Positions 37,596 through 47,918 of a DNA stretch of 64,000 nt are shown here, piece after piece. The notes under the pieces were generated by a model. It searched no databases. It saw only the letters and a list, made by a program, of their open reading frames with translations, and was not told the DNA's origin. Position 1 is the first letter of the stretch, and each line of letters opens with the position of its first letter. The translations under genes were made by a program, and so were the position numbers. The stretch is from an uncultured Pelagibacteraceae bacterium (GTDB taxonomy: Bacteria; Pseudomonadota; Alphaproteobacteria; Pelagibacterales; Pelagibacteraceae): assembly GCA_902625125.1 (NCBI GenBank), contig CACOAB010000004.1, forward strand, positions 1 to 64,000, in the 5' to 3' direction.

Positions 37596-38491
37596 TATTC
37601 ATGCCCTTCTGTAGAAAAATCAGTAATTTTTTTATCTGGCGTATTGTACTTCTCATATTCTACTAACTCGTACAACCTTTTTCTAGTCTGCATTTTGTCA
37701 ATTATATTATTTTGATGACCGTCGTTAAATATTGATTTTAACCCTATTTCTACATTTTGCATTGCAAGTCTTTGTGTGCTTACTGGGTAAATAACAACGT
37801 TATAACCTAAATTTTCTAATTGTTTTTTACTTAATAATTTTGTTTTTCCAAACTCTGTCATGTTAGCAAGCAAATAACCTTTAGCTAAATTTCTAACTTT
37901 TTCAAATTCACTTTCATCTTTCATAGCCTCAGGAAAAATCATATCAGCCCCTGCATCTTCGTAAGCTTTAATTCTATCTAATGTTTTATCTAAACCCTCA
38001 ACAGAATTTGCATCTGTTCTTGCAATTATTAGAAAATTTTTATCTTTTCTAGCCCTTACTGACTCTTGAATCTTTTTTACCATTATATCTCTAGGTACAA
38101 GTTCTTTATTATCAAGATGGCCACATCTTTTTTCAGCTATTTGATCTTCCAAATGACAACCGGCTAAACCTTTGTTTTCAAAAACCTCAATTGTTTTTTT
38201 ACAATTTCCAAACCCTGTATCAATATCAACAATTGTTGGCAGATCAGTAACCCTTGCTATCTGGTTGCTTCGATAACTAACTTGGTCTAAAGATGTTAAA
38301 CCAATATCAGGTAATCCAAGATCATTAGACATAACACCACCTGAAACGTAAACCCCATCAAATCCTATTTCGGCTATTAATTTTGCACACAGCGGATTGT
38401 AGGCCCCTGGAAATCTTAATAGTTTATTTGATTTTAAAGTTTTAACTAAATCTGAACGTTTTTCTGATACTGTTTTTTTAGTAAAATGCAT
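37595..38491 (-). CDS. prpB: Methylisocitrate lyase
   Basis: 298 aa; FPGAYNPLCAKLIAEIGFDGVYVSGG, CHLEDQIAEKRCGH. Confidence 0.92.
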   Translation of the reverse strand: MHFTKKTVSEKRSDLVKTLKSNKLLRFPGAYNPLCAKLIAEIGFDGVYVSGGVMSNDLGLPDIGLTSLDQVSYRSNQIARVTDLPTIVDIDTGFGNCKKTIEVFENKGLAGCHLEDQIAEKRCGHLDNKELVPRDIMVKKIQESVRARKDKNFLIIARTDANSVEGLDKTLDRIKAYEDAGADMIFPEAMKDESEFEKVRNLAKGYLLANMTEFGKTKLLSKKQLENLGYNVVIYPVSTQRLAMQNVEIGLKSIFNDGHQNNIIDKMQTRKRLYELVEYEKYNTPDKKITDFSTEGHE

Positions 38492-38533
38492 TCGTGATGA
38501 TTTATATTAGAGCAACGTATAAAAATCAAAGAT

Positions 38534-39133
38534 TTATTTTAATAGTATAAATAAACCAGTTAAAACCAATAGAACAGCAAGTAAATATTCTATAATTTTT
38601 TTTATTTTTATATCTGTCACAAATTTTCTTAAGCCGCTACCAAAAAGTGCCCATAGACTAATTGTTGGAAAACATATTACAGCAGCTGTGATTGTAACAA
38701 ATGAAATTCCAACAAAAATGTTTTCTTCAGTTGGAAAAAAACCTGAAGCCACTGTTACTGCTATTGACCATGCTTTTGGATTTATAAACTGAAATAAAGA
38801 AGCTTCATAGAATTTTAAAGGTCTTCCAGATTCTTTTTGGCTCATACTGAATGAACCAATCATTTTCCATCCAAGATAAACTAAATAAATAAAACATAAA
38901 ATTTTCATATAAAATTGGACCTGAGGATAAAGTAAAAATAAATTTGCTAAACCAAAACAGGTTAAACCAATTTGAAAAATATGACCTAAAGGAATTCCAA
39001 TTAGATGAGGAAGAGTTCTGATAAAACCAAACTTCATTCCTGACGCTGTTAACATCGCGTTATTAGGACCTGGAGTAAAAAACATAGTAAAATAAAAAGC
39101 GGATAATGCTGAAAATAATGCAAAAGTTATCAT
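38534..39133 (-). CDS. LysE family translocator
   Basis: 199 aa; FTPGPNNAMLTASGMKFGFIRTLPHLIGIPLGH. Confidence 0.87.
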   Translation of the reverse strand: MITFALFSALSAFYFTMFFTPGPNNAMLTASGMKFGFIRTLPHLIGIPLGHIFQIGLTCFGLANLFLLYPQVQFYMKILCFIYLVYLGWKMIGSFSMSQKESGRPLKFYEASLFQFINPKAWSIAVTVASGFFPTEENIFVGISFVTITAAVICFPTISLWALFGSGLRKFVTDIKIKKIIEYLLAVLLVLTGLFILLK

Positions 39134-39792
39134 AAATATTTTTCTATTATTTTTTCAAATCCTACAAAGTCACTAATTAACTCATCGTGCTTAATTTCTT
39201 TCTCAGATTTTTCAGTATATCCATCTTTGACCAACACAAAGGGTAAATTAGCATTATGAGCTGAATTGGCATCCACTTCACTATCGCCAACCATAATTGT
39301 TTTTTTTAAATCTCCTCCAATGATTTCAACAACATCGGTCAAATGTCTTGGATCAGGTTTGTTAAATGAAAATGTGTCACAACCAGCAACGTATTCAAAG
39401 TACTTATACATATTTAATTTCTTTAAAAGATCTACAGCTAAGCTTTCTTGTTTATTGGTACACACGCCCATAGAAATATTTTTATTTTTTGCCCAATTCA
39501 AAAATTCTATAGATCCGTTTAGCGGTTGACTATTTTTATCAATATTTTTTGCATAATAGTCCAGAAACTCCTTAGTCATTTCTTTTTTTATTTTTTCATC
39601 TTTTATTTCTTCTTTAAAAGATCTTTGCATCATCACCCACGCCCCTTTACCTGCCAAGGATTTAATATCTGATAATTTTTTTTCAGCGTGGCCAAACTTT
39701 TTCATAACATGATTGTGGGCTGCCATTAAATCTGGAGCAGTATTGACTATAGTTCCGTCTAAATCGAAAAGAATTGTATAAATTTGAGTCAT
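39130..39792 (-). CDS. gph: Phosphoglycolate phosphatase-like HAD hydrolase
   Basis: 220 aa; LFDLDGTIVNTAPDL, MVGDSEVDANSA. Confidence 0.87.
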   Translation of the reverse strand: MTQIYTILFDLDGTIVNTAPDLMAAHNHVMKKFGHAEKKLSDIKSLAGKGAWVMMQRSFKEEIKDEKIKKEMTKEFLDYYAKNIDKNSQPLNGSIEFLNWAKNKNISMGVCTNKQESLAVDLLKKLNMYKYFEYVAGCDTFSFNKPDPRHLTDVVEIIGGDLKKTIMVGDSEVDANSAHNANLPFVLVKDGYTEKSEKEIKHDELISDFVGFEKIIEKYL

Positions 39793-39861
39793 TTTAAAAG
39801 TATTAAAAAGAAATATTTTGTGACTTATTTCAGTTACATTAATAATGTAAAGAAATTTTTA

Positions 39862-40509
39862 ATGAAAAGAAATAATAAATTGAATAAAGCTAACGCTTAC
39901 CGGCTTTCTCAAGAAGTTTTAAGAAATAATGCTTTGGCAAAAGGTGTCAGTCTTATTGCTCCAGAGACGATTTTCTTGTCTCAAGACACTTCATTTGGAA
40001 AAAATGTTACTGTTGAGCCTTATGTAGTTTTTGGTCCTAAAGTTAAAATTGGCAATAACTCACATATAAAATCTTTTAGTCACATAGAGGGAACGACAAT
40101 AGAAAAAAATGTTGTGGTAGGACCTTACGCTAGATTAAGAGAAGGAACTATTTTAAAAGAAAATACAAAAATCGGAAATTTTGTAGAAACAAAAAAATCA
40201 AACATAAACAAAAATTCAAAAGTTAATCATCTATCTTATATTGGTGATGCATCTATCGGAAAGAATTCTAACATTGGTGCAGGAACTATTACCTGTAACT
40301 ATGATGGCGTAAAAAAATCTAAAACAAATATTTCTGATAATGTATTTATAGGGTCTAATTCTTCATTAGTTGCACCAATAAAAATTGATAAAGATAGTGT
40401 GATAGGTGCAGGATCTGTAATAACTAAAAATGTTAAAAAGAAAACATTAGCTTTAACAAGATCTACTCAGCTTGAGGTTAAAAACTATAAAAGAAAGAAA
40501 CAAAAATAA
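39862..40509 (+). CDS. GlmU C-terminal (acetyltransferase, left-handed beta-helix) domain protein; no uridyltransferase domain
   Basis: IGPYARLREGT-like VGPYARLREGTILKENTKIGNFVETKKS, NHLSYIGDASIGKNSNIGAGTITCNYDG; start at MKRNNK (39862) preferred; just upstream of glmS. Confidence 0.85.
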   Translation: MKRNNKLNKANAYRLSQEVLRNNALAKGVSLIAPETIFLSQDTSFGKNVTVEPYVVFGPKVKIGNNSHIKSFSHIEGTTIEKNVVVGPYARLREGTILKENTKIGNFVETKKSNINKNSKVNHLSYIGDASIGKNSNIGAGTITCNYDGVKKSKTNISDNVFIGSNSSLVAPIKIDKDSVIGAGSVITKNVKKKTLALTRSTQLEVKNYKRKKQK

Positions 40510-42326
40510 TGTGCGGAATAATTGGTATAGCTAGCAATAAACCTGTTTCAATAAATATAATAAACTCTCTCAAAAAATTAGAGTATAGAGGTTATGACTC
40601 AGCTGGCATAGCAACTTTAACAAATAATACTATTAATGAAAAAAAATGTTCCGGAAGGGTAGAGGAATTAGAAAAAATTTTATTTAAAACACCCTCAAAT
40701 GGAAATATTGGTATCGGACATGTTAGATGGGCCACTCATGGAATTCCAAACGTAGTAAATGCACATCCACATTCATCTGAACAAGTATCAGTGGTTCATA
40801 ACGGCATAATAGAAAATTCTGATGAAATAAAAAAAGAGCTTGAGTCTAAAGGAATTAAATTTAAGTCCCAGACAGACACAGAGGTAGTTACATTATTGAT
40901 TACTGAGTCTTTAAAAGCAAGTGAGCCTTTAGACTCAGTTTTTAAAACATTAAAAAAATTAAAAGGAAGTTTTGCACTTGGAATAATTTTTAAGAATTTT
41001 TCAAATATTATCATTGGAGCTAGAAGAGGAAGTCCATTAGCTGTGGGATACTCAAAAAATGAAAATTATATTGGTTCGGACTCATATGCTTTAAAGTCAA
41101 TGACAAATAAAATTTCATATCTCGATGATGGAGAATTATGTGTATTAACTAAAGATGAGGTAAGTTTCTATGACTCTAGTCTAAAAAAAGTTAATAAGAA
41201 AATTCTAACAGTGTCAGATAATGAATCTTCAACAGATAAAGGAGAGTACAAGCATTTTATGATCAAGGAAATAGTTGAACAACCCTCAACGATTAAAAAT
41301 TGTATAGATGAATATGTTGATAGTCTCAAGAAAAATATTAATATTCTTAATTTTCCGATTGAGCCACAAAAAATAGATAAGATAATTTTAATAGGTTGCG
41401 GCACAGCTTATAATTCATGTTTAACTGCTAAATATTGGTTTGAGGAATTAACTTCAATCGATGTTGAAATCGATATAGCTTCTGAATTTAGATATAGAAA
41501 ATTAAAGTTTAATTCTAATAATTTATATATTTTTGTTTCACAATCAGGAGAGACTGCTGATACTGCAGCAGCGTTAGATATTTGCAAAAAGAATAATGTT
41601 AAAACATGCTCAATAGTAAACGTAATTGAGAGTTCAATTGCAAGAAATTCTGATTGGGTTTTACCTATTCATGCAGGAATAGAAATTGGAGTAGCTTCAA
41701 CCAAAGCTTTTTTAGGTCAACTTACTGTGCTTTATATTCTATGTTTAAAATTAGCTTTTATAAGAAAAAATATTGATGAAAATACTTACGTAAAAAATAT
41801 ATCTAATTTAAAAAAACTTCCTGAAGCTATTAAGAAATGTTTAAAAAGCGAGACCGATGTTCAACTTATGGCTAAGGAGTTTATTTTGGCTAAGGGATCA
41901 ATGTTTTTAGGAAGAGGGTCTTCTTACCCAATAGCATTAGAAGGCGCATTAAAATTAAAAGAATTATCATACTTGCATGCAGAAGGTTATCCAGCAGGTG
42001 AAATGAAACATGGACCTTTGGCTTTAATTGAAGAAGGTTTGCCAGTAATAGTTATTGCTCCAAAAAATAGATACTTTGAAAAAACAATTTCAAATATGCA
42101 AGAAGTCATAGCTCGAGGTGGAAAAATAATTTTTATCACTGATAATAAAAAAGAGTCTTTAAATGAGAATATAAGATTTGGATTAAGAGTCCCACACATT
42201 GATAACCTATTATCACCCATTCTATTAACGTTACCACTTCAAATGCTAGCATATCATGTTGCTTTATTAAAAAATTGTGACGTGGACAAACCTAGAAACT
42301 TAGCAAAATCAGTTACAGTTGAATAA
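40509..42326 (+). CDS. glmS: Glutamine-fructose-6-phosphate aminotransferase
   Basis: 605 aa; MCGIIGIA, LEYRGYDSAGI, SQSGETADT. Confidence 0.96.
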   Translation: MCGIIGIASNKPVSINIINSLKKLEYRGYDSAGIATLTNNTINEKKCSGRVEELEKILFKTPSNGNIGIGHVRWATHGIPNVVNAHPHSSEQVSVVHNGIIENSDEIKKELESKGIKFKSQTDTEVVTLLITESLKASEPLDSVFKTLKKLKGSFALGIIFKNFSNIIIGARRGSPLAVGYSKNENYIGSDSYALKSMTNKISYLDDGELCVLTKDEVSFYDSSLKKVNKKILTVSDNESSTDKGEYKHFMIKEIVEQPSTIKNCIDEYVDSLKKNINILNFPIEPQKIDKIILIGCGTAYNSCLTAKYWFEELTSIDVEIDIASEFRYRKLKFNSNNLYIFVSQSGETADTAAALDICKKNNVKTCSIVNVIESSIARNSDWVLPIHAGIEIGVASTKAFLGQLTVLYILCLKLAFIRKNIDENTYVKNISNLKKLPEAIKKCLKSETDVQLMAKEFILAKGSMFLGRGSSYPIALEGALKLKELSYLHAEGYPAGEMKHGPLALIEEGLPVIVIAPKNRYFEKTISNMQEVIARGGKIIFITDNKKESLNENIRFGLRVPHIDNLLSPILLTLPLQMLAYHVALLKNCDVDKPRNLAKSVTVE

Positions 42327-42327
42327 G

Positions 42328-42744
42328 ATGAAGTTAAATTACAAAGCGATGGTTTTGTCGTGTATAGATCCAAGATTTCAGCCAATTGTTTATAATTACT
42401 TAAAAAAAAAAGACCTAACTGGAAAATACAGTTCTTTAACAATTGCTGGATCGGCTATAGGCGTAACCGCTAATAAGTTTAAAAGATGGCATAAAGTTTT
42501 TTGGGATAATTTTGATACTTCTATCAAATTACATAACATAAAAAAACTAATAGTAATTAATCATAGAGATTGTGGCGCAGCAAAAATAATTAATGGTAAA
42601 AAGGAATTTTCAAATAGTAATGAAACAAAAGTTCATAAAAATTCTTTTTACAAAATTAAAAAGATATTTAAGAAAAAGTATCCAAAATTAAGCATTGAAT
42701 TAAAAATTATTTCATTAAACGGTAAAGTAGAAACATTTAAGTAA
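42328..42744 (+). CDS. Small beta-carbonic anhydrase-like protein
   Basis: MKLNYKAMVLSCIDPRFQP...INHRDCGAAK: Cys, Asp-Arg, His-x-x-Cys signature; about 138 aa from ATG at 42328. Confidence 0.68.
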   Translation: MKLNYKAMVLSCIDPRFQPIVYNYLKKKDLTGKYSSLTIAGSAIGVTANKFKRWHKVFWDNFDTSIKLHNIKKLIVINHRDCGAAKIINGKKEFSNSNETKVHKNSFYKIKKIFKKKYPKLSIELKIISLNGKVETFK

Positions 42745-42807
42745 ATAAAAAGCCAATATAGTATTGAATATTTTTAATCTATACTCTATATATATCGCAG
42801 GTTGAAT

Positions 42808-44184
42808 ATGAAAAAATGGAACTTAAATAGTTGGAAGCAATTTCCTGCAAAACATTTACCTGTTTATCAGGATAAAGAGGAACTTGATTTGGTTTTAAGC
42901 AAAATTAAAAAATATCCTCCTTTAGTTTTTGCTGGAGAGTCTAGATCTTTAAAAAAATCCCTAGCTGAAGTTGCTGAAGGGAAAGCATTTTTATTACAAG
43001 GAGGAGATTGTGCAGAGAGTTTTGCAGAATTCCATCCCGATAACATAAGAGATACTTTTAAAGTTATTTTACAAATGTCTTTAGTTTTGACAGCATCAGC
43101 ATCAGTGCCTGTCGTAAAAATTGGTAGGATCGCTGGACAATTTTCTAAACCTAGAAGCGCTCCCACAGAAAAAAAAGATGGAAAAGAACTACCAAGTTAT
43201 CTTGGTGATAACATTAACGGAATGGAATTTACTGAAAAAGCTAGAATTCCAGATGCTAAAAGATTGTTCAGAGCATATTCTCAATCAGCTTCTACTTTAA
43301 ATTTATTAAGAGCTTTTTCACAAGGTGGATTTGCAGATCTCCGTCAAGTGCATCTATGGAACTTGGGATTTATAAAAGATAAAACTAAAGGCAAATATAA
43401 AGAGATAGAAGATAAGATAAGTGATGCACTTGCTTTTATGGAAGCTTGTGGAATTAATTCGGATAATAACAGAAGATTAAGAACTGTAAATTTTTATACT
43501 TCACACGAAGCTTTACATTTACCATTTGAGGAATCTATGACGCGTGTAGACTCAACAACAGGGGAGTATCACGATACTTCAGCCCATTTTGTATGGATAG
43601 GTGACAGAACAAGACAACCTGACGGAGCTCATGTAGAATTTTGTAGAGGTATAAAAAATCCTATAGGTCTTAAATGTGGCCCAACATTAAAACCAGAGGA
43701 ATTAATTAATTTATGCAATATTCTTAACCCTGACAATGAAGCTGGGAGATTAACATTAATTTCAAGATTTGGCGCTGACAATGTTCAAAAATATTTACCA
43801 AAATTAATGCAAACAATAAAAAAAGAAGGTTTAAAAGTTATTTGGTCTTGCGATCCTATGCACGGTAATACAATTAAGGCTGCCACGGGATTTAAAACTA
43901 GACCTTTTGAAAATGTACTTAAAGAGGTAAAAAATTTCTTTGCAGTAAGTCATGCAGAAAAAAGTTATGCTGGCGGACTACATATCGAGATGACCGGTCA
44001 AGATGTAACTGAATGTACAGGTGGAGCTCAAAAAATATCTGAGACAGACTTGTCTAGCAGATACAGGACACACTGTGACCCAAGATTAAATGCAGACCAA
44101 GCTTTAGAGTTAGCATTCTTAATATCTGAAGAAATTAAGAAAAATTCAAAAATATCAAACAAAATTATTCAAGCCGCGTCTTAA
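42808..44184 (+). CDS. aroG: Class II 3-deoxy-7-phosphoheptulonate (DAHP) synthase
   Basis: [20 protein letters not shown]..., [29 protein letters not shown]. Confidence 0.95.
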   Translation: MKKWNLNSWKQFPAKHLPVYQDKEELDLVLSKIKKYPPLVFAGESRSLKKSLAEVAEGKAFLLQGGDCAESFAEFHPDNIRDTFKVILQMSLVLTASASVPVVKIGRIAGQFSKPRSAPTEKKDGKELPSYLGDNINGMEFTEKARIPDAKRLFRAYSQSASTLNLLRAFSQGGFADLRQVHLWNLGFIKDKTKGKYKEIEDKISDALAFMEACGINSDNNRRLRTVNFYTSHEALHLPFEESMTRVDSTTGEYHDTSAHFVWIGDRTRQPDGAHVEFCRGIKNPIGLKCGPTLKPEELINLCNILNPDNEAGRLTLISRFGADNVQKYLPKLMQTIKKEGLKVIWSCDPMHGNTIKAATGFKTRPFENVLKEVKNFFAVSHAEKSYAGGLHIEMTGQDVTECTGGAQKISETDLSSRYRTHCDPRLNADQALELAFLISEEIKKNSKISNKIIQAAS

Positions 44185-44206
44185 TAATTATTGTAATTAT
44201 TAAGAC
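44178..44206. other. 13-bp perfect inverted repeat with 3-nt loop overlapping aroG stop
   Basis: GTCTTAATAATTA-TTG-TAATTATTAAGAC. Confidence 0.85.
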
Positions 44207-44237
44207 CAAACCTTAAAAGAGAGGTAAGGTATTAATT

Positions 44238-44975
44238 ATGGATGTAAAAAAAAGAGCTAAAATAATCACTGATTGGATAAATAGCTACTGTGATTCTTCT
44301 TCATATAAACCTAAAGCTTTAGTAGTTGGAATTTCAGGTGGAATTGACTCTTCTGTTGTTAGTACTTTATGCGCAAACACTGGTCGTAAAACAATTGTGT
44401 TAACAATGCCAATTAAGCAAATTAAGTCTCAACATGACTTAAGCTTGACTCATGCTAAATGGTTAAAACAAAAATTTAAAAATGTGGAACATCATCTATT
44501 AGAAATGGATAAAATTTTTACTTCTTTTTCTCAGGTTTTAAATAATTTTGGCAACGAGCATGGATATGCAAACTCAAGAGCAAGATTGAGAATGGCAACT
44601 TTATATCAAGTAGCTGCAGCAAATAACGGGATAGTTGTAGGCACAGGAAATAAAGTTGAAGATTTTGGTATTGGTTTTTATACTAAATATGGTGATGGAG
44701 GAGTTGACATTTCTCCGATAGCTGATTGTACTAAAACTCAGGTTTGGGAACTAGGAAGATACTTAGAAGTATCAGAAGACATTATTAATACACCTCCAAC
44801 GGACGGGTTGTGGGATGATGGACGAAATGATGTTCAACAACTTGGAATGAGTTATGAGGAACTGGAAAAAGCTATGGATGATAAAAAAGACCCTAATTAT
44901 CAAAAATATTTAGAAATAAGAGAAAAAAATTTACACAAAATGAATCCAATTCCAGTTTGCAAATTTAATGAGTAA
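44238..44975 (+). CDS. nadE: NAD+ synthase (NH3-dependent)
   Basis: 245 aa; VVGISGGIDSSVVS, GTGNKVEDFGIGFYTKYGDGGVDISPI. Confidence 0.95.
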   Translation: MDVKKRAKIITDWINSYCDSSSYKPKALVVGISGGIDSSVVSTLCANTGRKTIVLTMPIKQIKSQHDLSLTHAKWLKQKFKNVEHHLLEMDKIFTSFSQVLNNFGNEHGYANSRARLRMATLYQVAAANNGIVVGTGNKVEDFGIGFYTKYGDGGVDISPIADCTKTQVWELGRYLEVSEDIINTPPTDGLWDDGRNDVQQLGMSYEELEKAMDDKKDPNYQKYLEIREKNLHKMNPIPVCKFNE

Positions 44976-46317
44976 TCTCCAATTAACTAACTCACTTACA
45001 AGAAAAAAAGAAATTTTTAAACCAAACAATTTAAAAAAAATTTCTTTATATGCATGTGGCCCAACGGTATATGACAATCCACATGTAGGTAATGCTAGAA
45101 CTCTAGTAGTGTTTGATGTTTTATTTAGAGTTTTAAAGGTTCTTTATAAATCAAATGTAACTTACGTAAGAAATATTACTGATGTGGATGATAAGATAAT
45201 TGAAGCTGCTCAAAATAATAAAAAAGACATAAATGAAATTACAAATGAAGTAATTAAAATTTTTCACGAAAATTGCAAGAGTTTAAACTGTTTAGAACCA
45301 ACAGTAGAACCAAAGGCTACAGAACATATAAAAGAAATGATTGAAATGACATCATCATTAATCAAAAAAGGATTTGCTTATGAAAATAAAAGCCATGTTT
45401 ATTTTGAAGTAAACAAATTTAAAGATTATGGAAAATTATCAAATAAAAATTTAGATGAATTAAAAGCAGGGAGTAGAGTAGAAATTTCTAATCTTAAAAA
45501 AAATCCAATGGATTTTGTTTTGTGGAAGCCCTCAGAAGAAAAAGATCCTGGTTGGGAGTCGCCTTGGGGAAGAGGTAGACCGGGCTGGCATCTTGAATGT
45601 TCAGTAATGAGTGAAAAATATCTTGGTAAAAATATAGATATTCATGGCGGGGGACTTGATTTAATTTTTCCTCATCATGAAAATGAGATAGCCCAATCTT
45701 GTTGTAACAATAATTCAAAAAACTTTGCAAATTATTGGGTTCATAACGGATTTGTAACCATTAATAAAGATAAGATGTCAAAGTCTTTAGGCAATATAAT
45801 TTCTATAACTGATGCAACTAAAAAATATTCTGGTCAGGTTGTTAGGTTAGCATTATTAAGTGCTCACTACAGTCAACCACTAGATTGGAATAATAAACTT
45901 TTAGAAAATCAACGAGCAACAATTGAAAAATGGTATCAATTGTATGAAGAAAATAATGAAGAAATACCTTTGAAAGAGATTGACATGTTACTAGATGATT
46001 TAAATACTCCTGGTTTCATTGCTAAAATTCACGAACTTTATGCAAAAGCGAATAAAGGTGATGAAAAAAGTAAAAAATTTTTTAATAGTGCTTGTAAATT
46101 AATTGGTTTATTTGATTTAACAAAAAATGAGTGGGAAGAGTTTAAAAAAGTAGATAAAGATATTTCAGAAGAATTTATTGAAAAAAAAATTAAAGAAAGA
46201 TTGGTAGCAAAACAAAAAGGAGATTATAAGCTTGCTGATAAAATAAGAGTTGAACTAGCAAGTAAAGGAGTAATCATTGAAGATAAAAAAGAACAGACAA
46301 TTTGGAAATTTAAATGA
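44968..46317 (+). CDS. cysS: Cysteinyl-tRNA synthetase
   Basis: 449 aa; YACGPTVYDNPHVGNART, KMSKSLGN. Confidence 0.96.
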   Translation: MSNLQLTNSLTRKKEIFKPNNLKKISLYACGPTVYDNPHVGNARTLVVFDVLFRVLKVLYKSNVTYVRNITDVDDKIIEAAQNNKKDINEITNEVIKIFHENCKSLNCLEPTVEPKATEHIKEMIEMTSSLIKKGFAYENKSHVYFEVNKFKDYGKLSNKNLDELKAGSRVEISNLKKNPMDFVLWKPSEEKDPGWESPWGRGRPGWHLECSVMSEKYLGKNIDIHGGGLDLIFPHHENEIAQSCCNNNSKNFANYWVHNGFVTINKDKMSKSLGNIISITDATKKYSGQVVRLALLSAHYSQPLDWNNKLLENQRATIEKWYQLYEENNEEIPLKEIDMLLDDLNTPGFIAKIHELYAKANKGDEKSKKFFNSACKLIGLFDLTKNEWEEFKKVDKDISEEFIEKKIKERLVAKQKGDYKLADKIRVELASKGVIIEDKKEQTIWKFK

Positions 46318-47918
46318 GTAAAGAGAAAATTTATATATTTGATACCACTTTAAGAGATGGAGCTCAGACAGAAGGCGTTGATTTCTCAATTGAAGATAAA
46401 AATAAAATAGCAAAAGTTTTATCAGATATAGGTGTTGATTATATAGAGGGAGGATGGCCTGGGGCAAATCCTGTTGATACAAAATTTTTTTCTAGCCCAC
46501 CTAAAATGCAACAAACTTTATTTACTGCATTCGGTATGACCAAAAAAACTGGTCGAAGTGCAGATAATGATCCCGGTTTAGCTTCATTAATGAATGCGAA
46601 TACGCCAGCAGTTTGTGTAGTAGGAAAATCTTGGGATTTTCATGTAAAAGTTGCTTTAGGAATTCAAAAAGAAGAAAATTTAGAAAACATCAAAGAAACA
46701 ACAAAACATTTTGTTAAAAACAAGAAAGAATTTTTGTTTGATGCAGAACATTTTTTTGATGGTTATAAGGCTAATCCAGAATATGCAATTGACTGCTTAA
46801 AGCAAGCCTACGATAATGGTGCTAGATGGGTTGTATTATGTGATACTAATGGTGGCACACTACCGAATGAGATTAGAGAAATTGTTACAAAAGTTTCAAA
46901 AATAATACCTGGAAACAATCTTGGAATTCATGCGCATAACGATACAGAAAATGCTGTGGCTAATTCTTTAGCTGCAGTTGAAAGTGGCGTGAGACATATT
47001 CAAGGAACTATTAATGGTTTAGGTGAGAGATGTGGCAATGCAAATTTGATGTCAATTATTCCTAACTTATGTTTAAAAAAATCTTTTAGCGATAAGTATG
47101 AAATTAACATTAAAAAAGATAAACTTTCTTCATTAACTGAATGTTCAAGATTGTTAGATGAAATACTAAATAGAAAACCTAATAAAAATATGGCTTATGT
47201 TGGTGCCTCAGCCTTTTCTCACAAGGGAGGTCTTCACGTTTCAGCAGTGAAGAAAGATCCAAAAACTTACGAACATATTGATCCAAAGACAATTGGAAAT
47301 CATAGAAACATCATTGTTTCAAATCAAGCTGGTCGATCAAATATTTTATCAAGACTAGAACAATACGGAGTTAAAATTGACTCTAAAGATCCAAAAATCC
47401 AAAAAATTTTGGATGAGGTAAAAGATAGAGAATTTAGTGGTTATTCGTATGATGGAGCTGATGCTTCATTTGAATTATTAGCTAATAGATTATTAGATAA
47501 AGTTCCTGAATATTTAAAAGTAAAAAGTTACGATGTGAATGTTTCAAAATTTGACAAAATACAAACAAAAGCAAGCGTAGTTTTCTTGATAGATGGAAAA
47601 GAAATTGAGTGTCATGGTGAAGGTAATGGACCTGTAAATGCATTGGATAATGCGATCAGATCTAATTTTAAAAAAGTAACAAAATACTATAATTTTTTTT
47701 CAGATTTAAAGCTACTTGATTATAAAGTGAGAATTTTAAATACTGGTACAGAGGCTACTACCAGAGTTTTAATTGAAAGTACTGATAAATCAGGTGTAAG
47801 TTGGTTTACAGTAGGTGTTTCCCCAAATATTATTGAGGCTTCATTCAAAGCACTAATTGATAGCTTGGATTATAAACTTTATAAAGAAAAAGCACCTGCA
47901 AACTTAAATGAAAAATAA
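46314..47918 (+). CDS. cimA: Citramalate synthase
   Basis: 534 aa; DTTLRDGAQTEGV, GIHAHNDTENAVANSLAAVE, LeuA dimer-like C-terminus. Confidence 0.93.
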   Translation: MSKEKIYIFDTTLRDGAQTEGVDFSIEDKNKIAKVLSDIGVDYIEGGWPGANPVDTKFFSSPPKMQQTLFTAFGMTKKTGRSADNDPGLASLMNANTPAVCVVGKSWDFHVKVALGIQKEENLENIKETTKHFVKNKKEFLFDAEHFFDGYKANPEYAIDCLKQAYDNGARWVVLCDTNGGTLPNEIREIVTKVSKIIPGNNLGIHAHNDTENAVANSLAAVESGVRHIQGTINGLGERCGNANLMSIIPNLCLKKSFSDKYEINIKKDKLSSLTECSRLLDEILNRKPNKNMAYVGASAFSHKGGLHVSAVKKDPKTYEHIDPKTIGNHRNIIVSNQAGRSNILSRLEQYGVKIDSKDPKIQKILDEVKDREFSGYSYDGADASFELLANRLLDKVPEYLKVKSYDVNVSKFDKIQTKASVVFLIDGKEIECHGEGNGPVNALDNAIRSNFKKVTKYYNFFSDLKLLDYKVRILNTGTEATTRVLIESTDKSGVSWFTVGVSPNIIEASFKALIDSLDYKLYKEKAPANLNEK

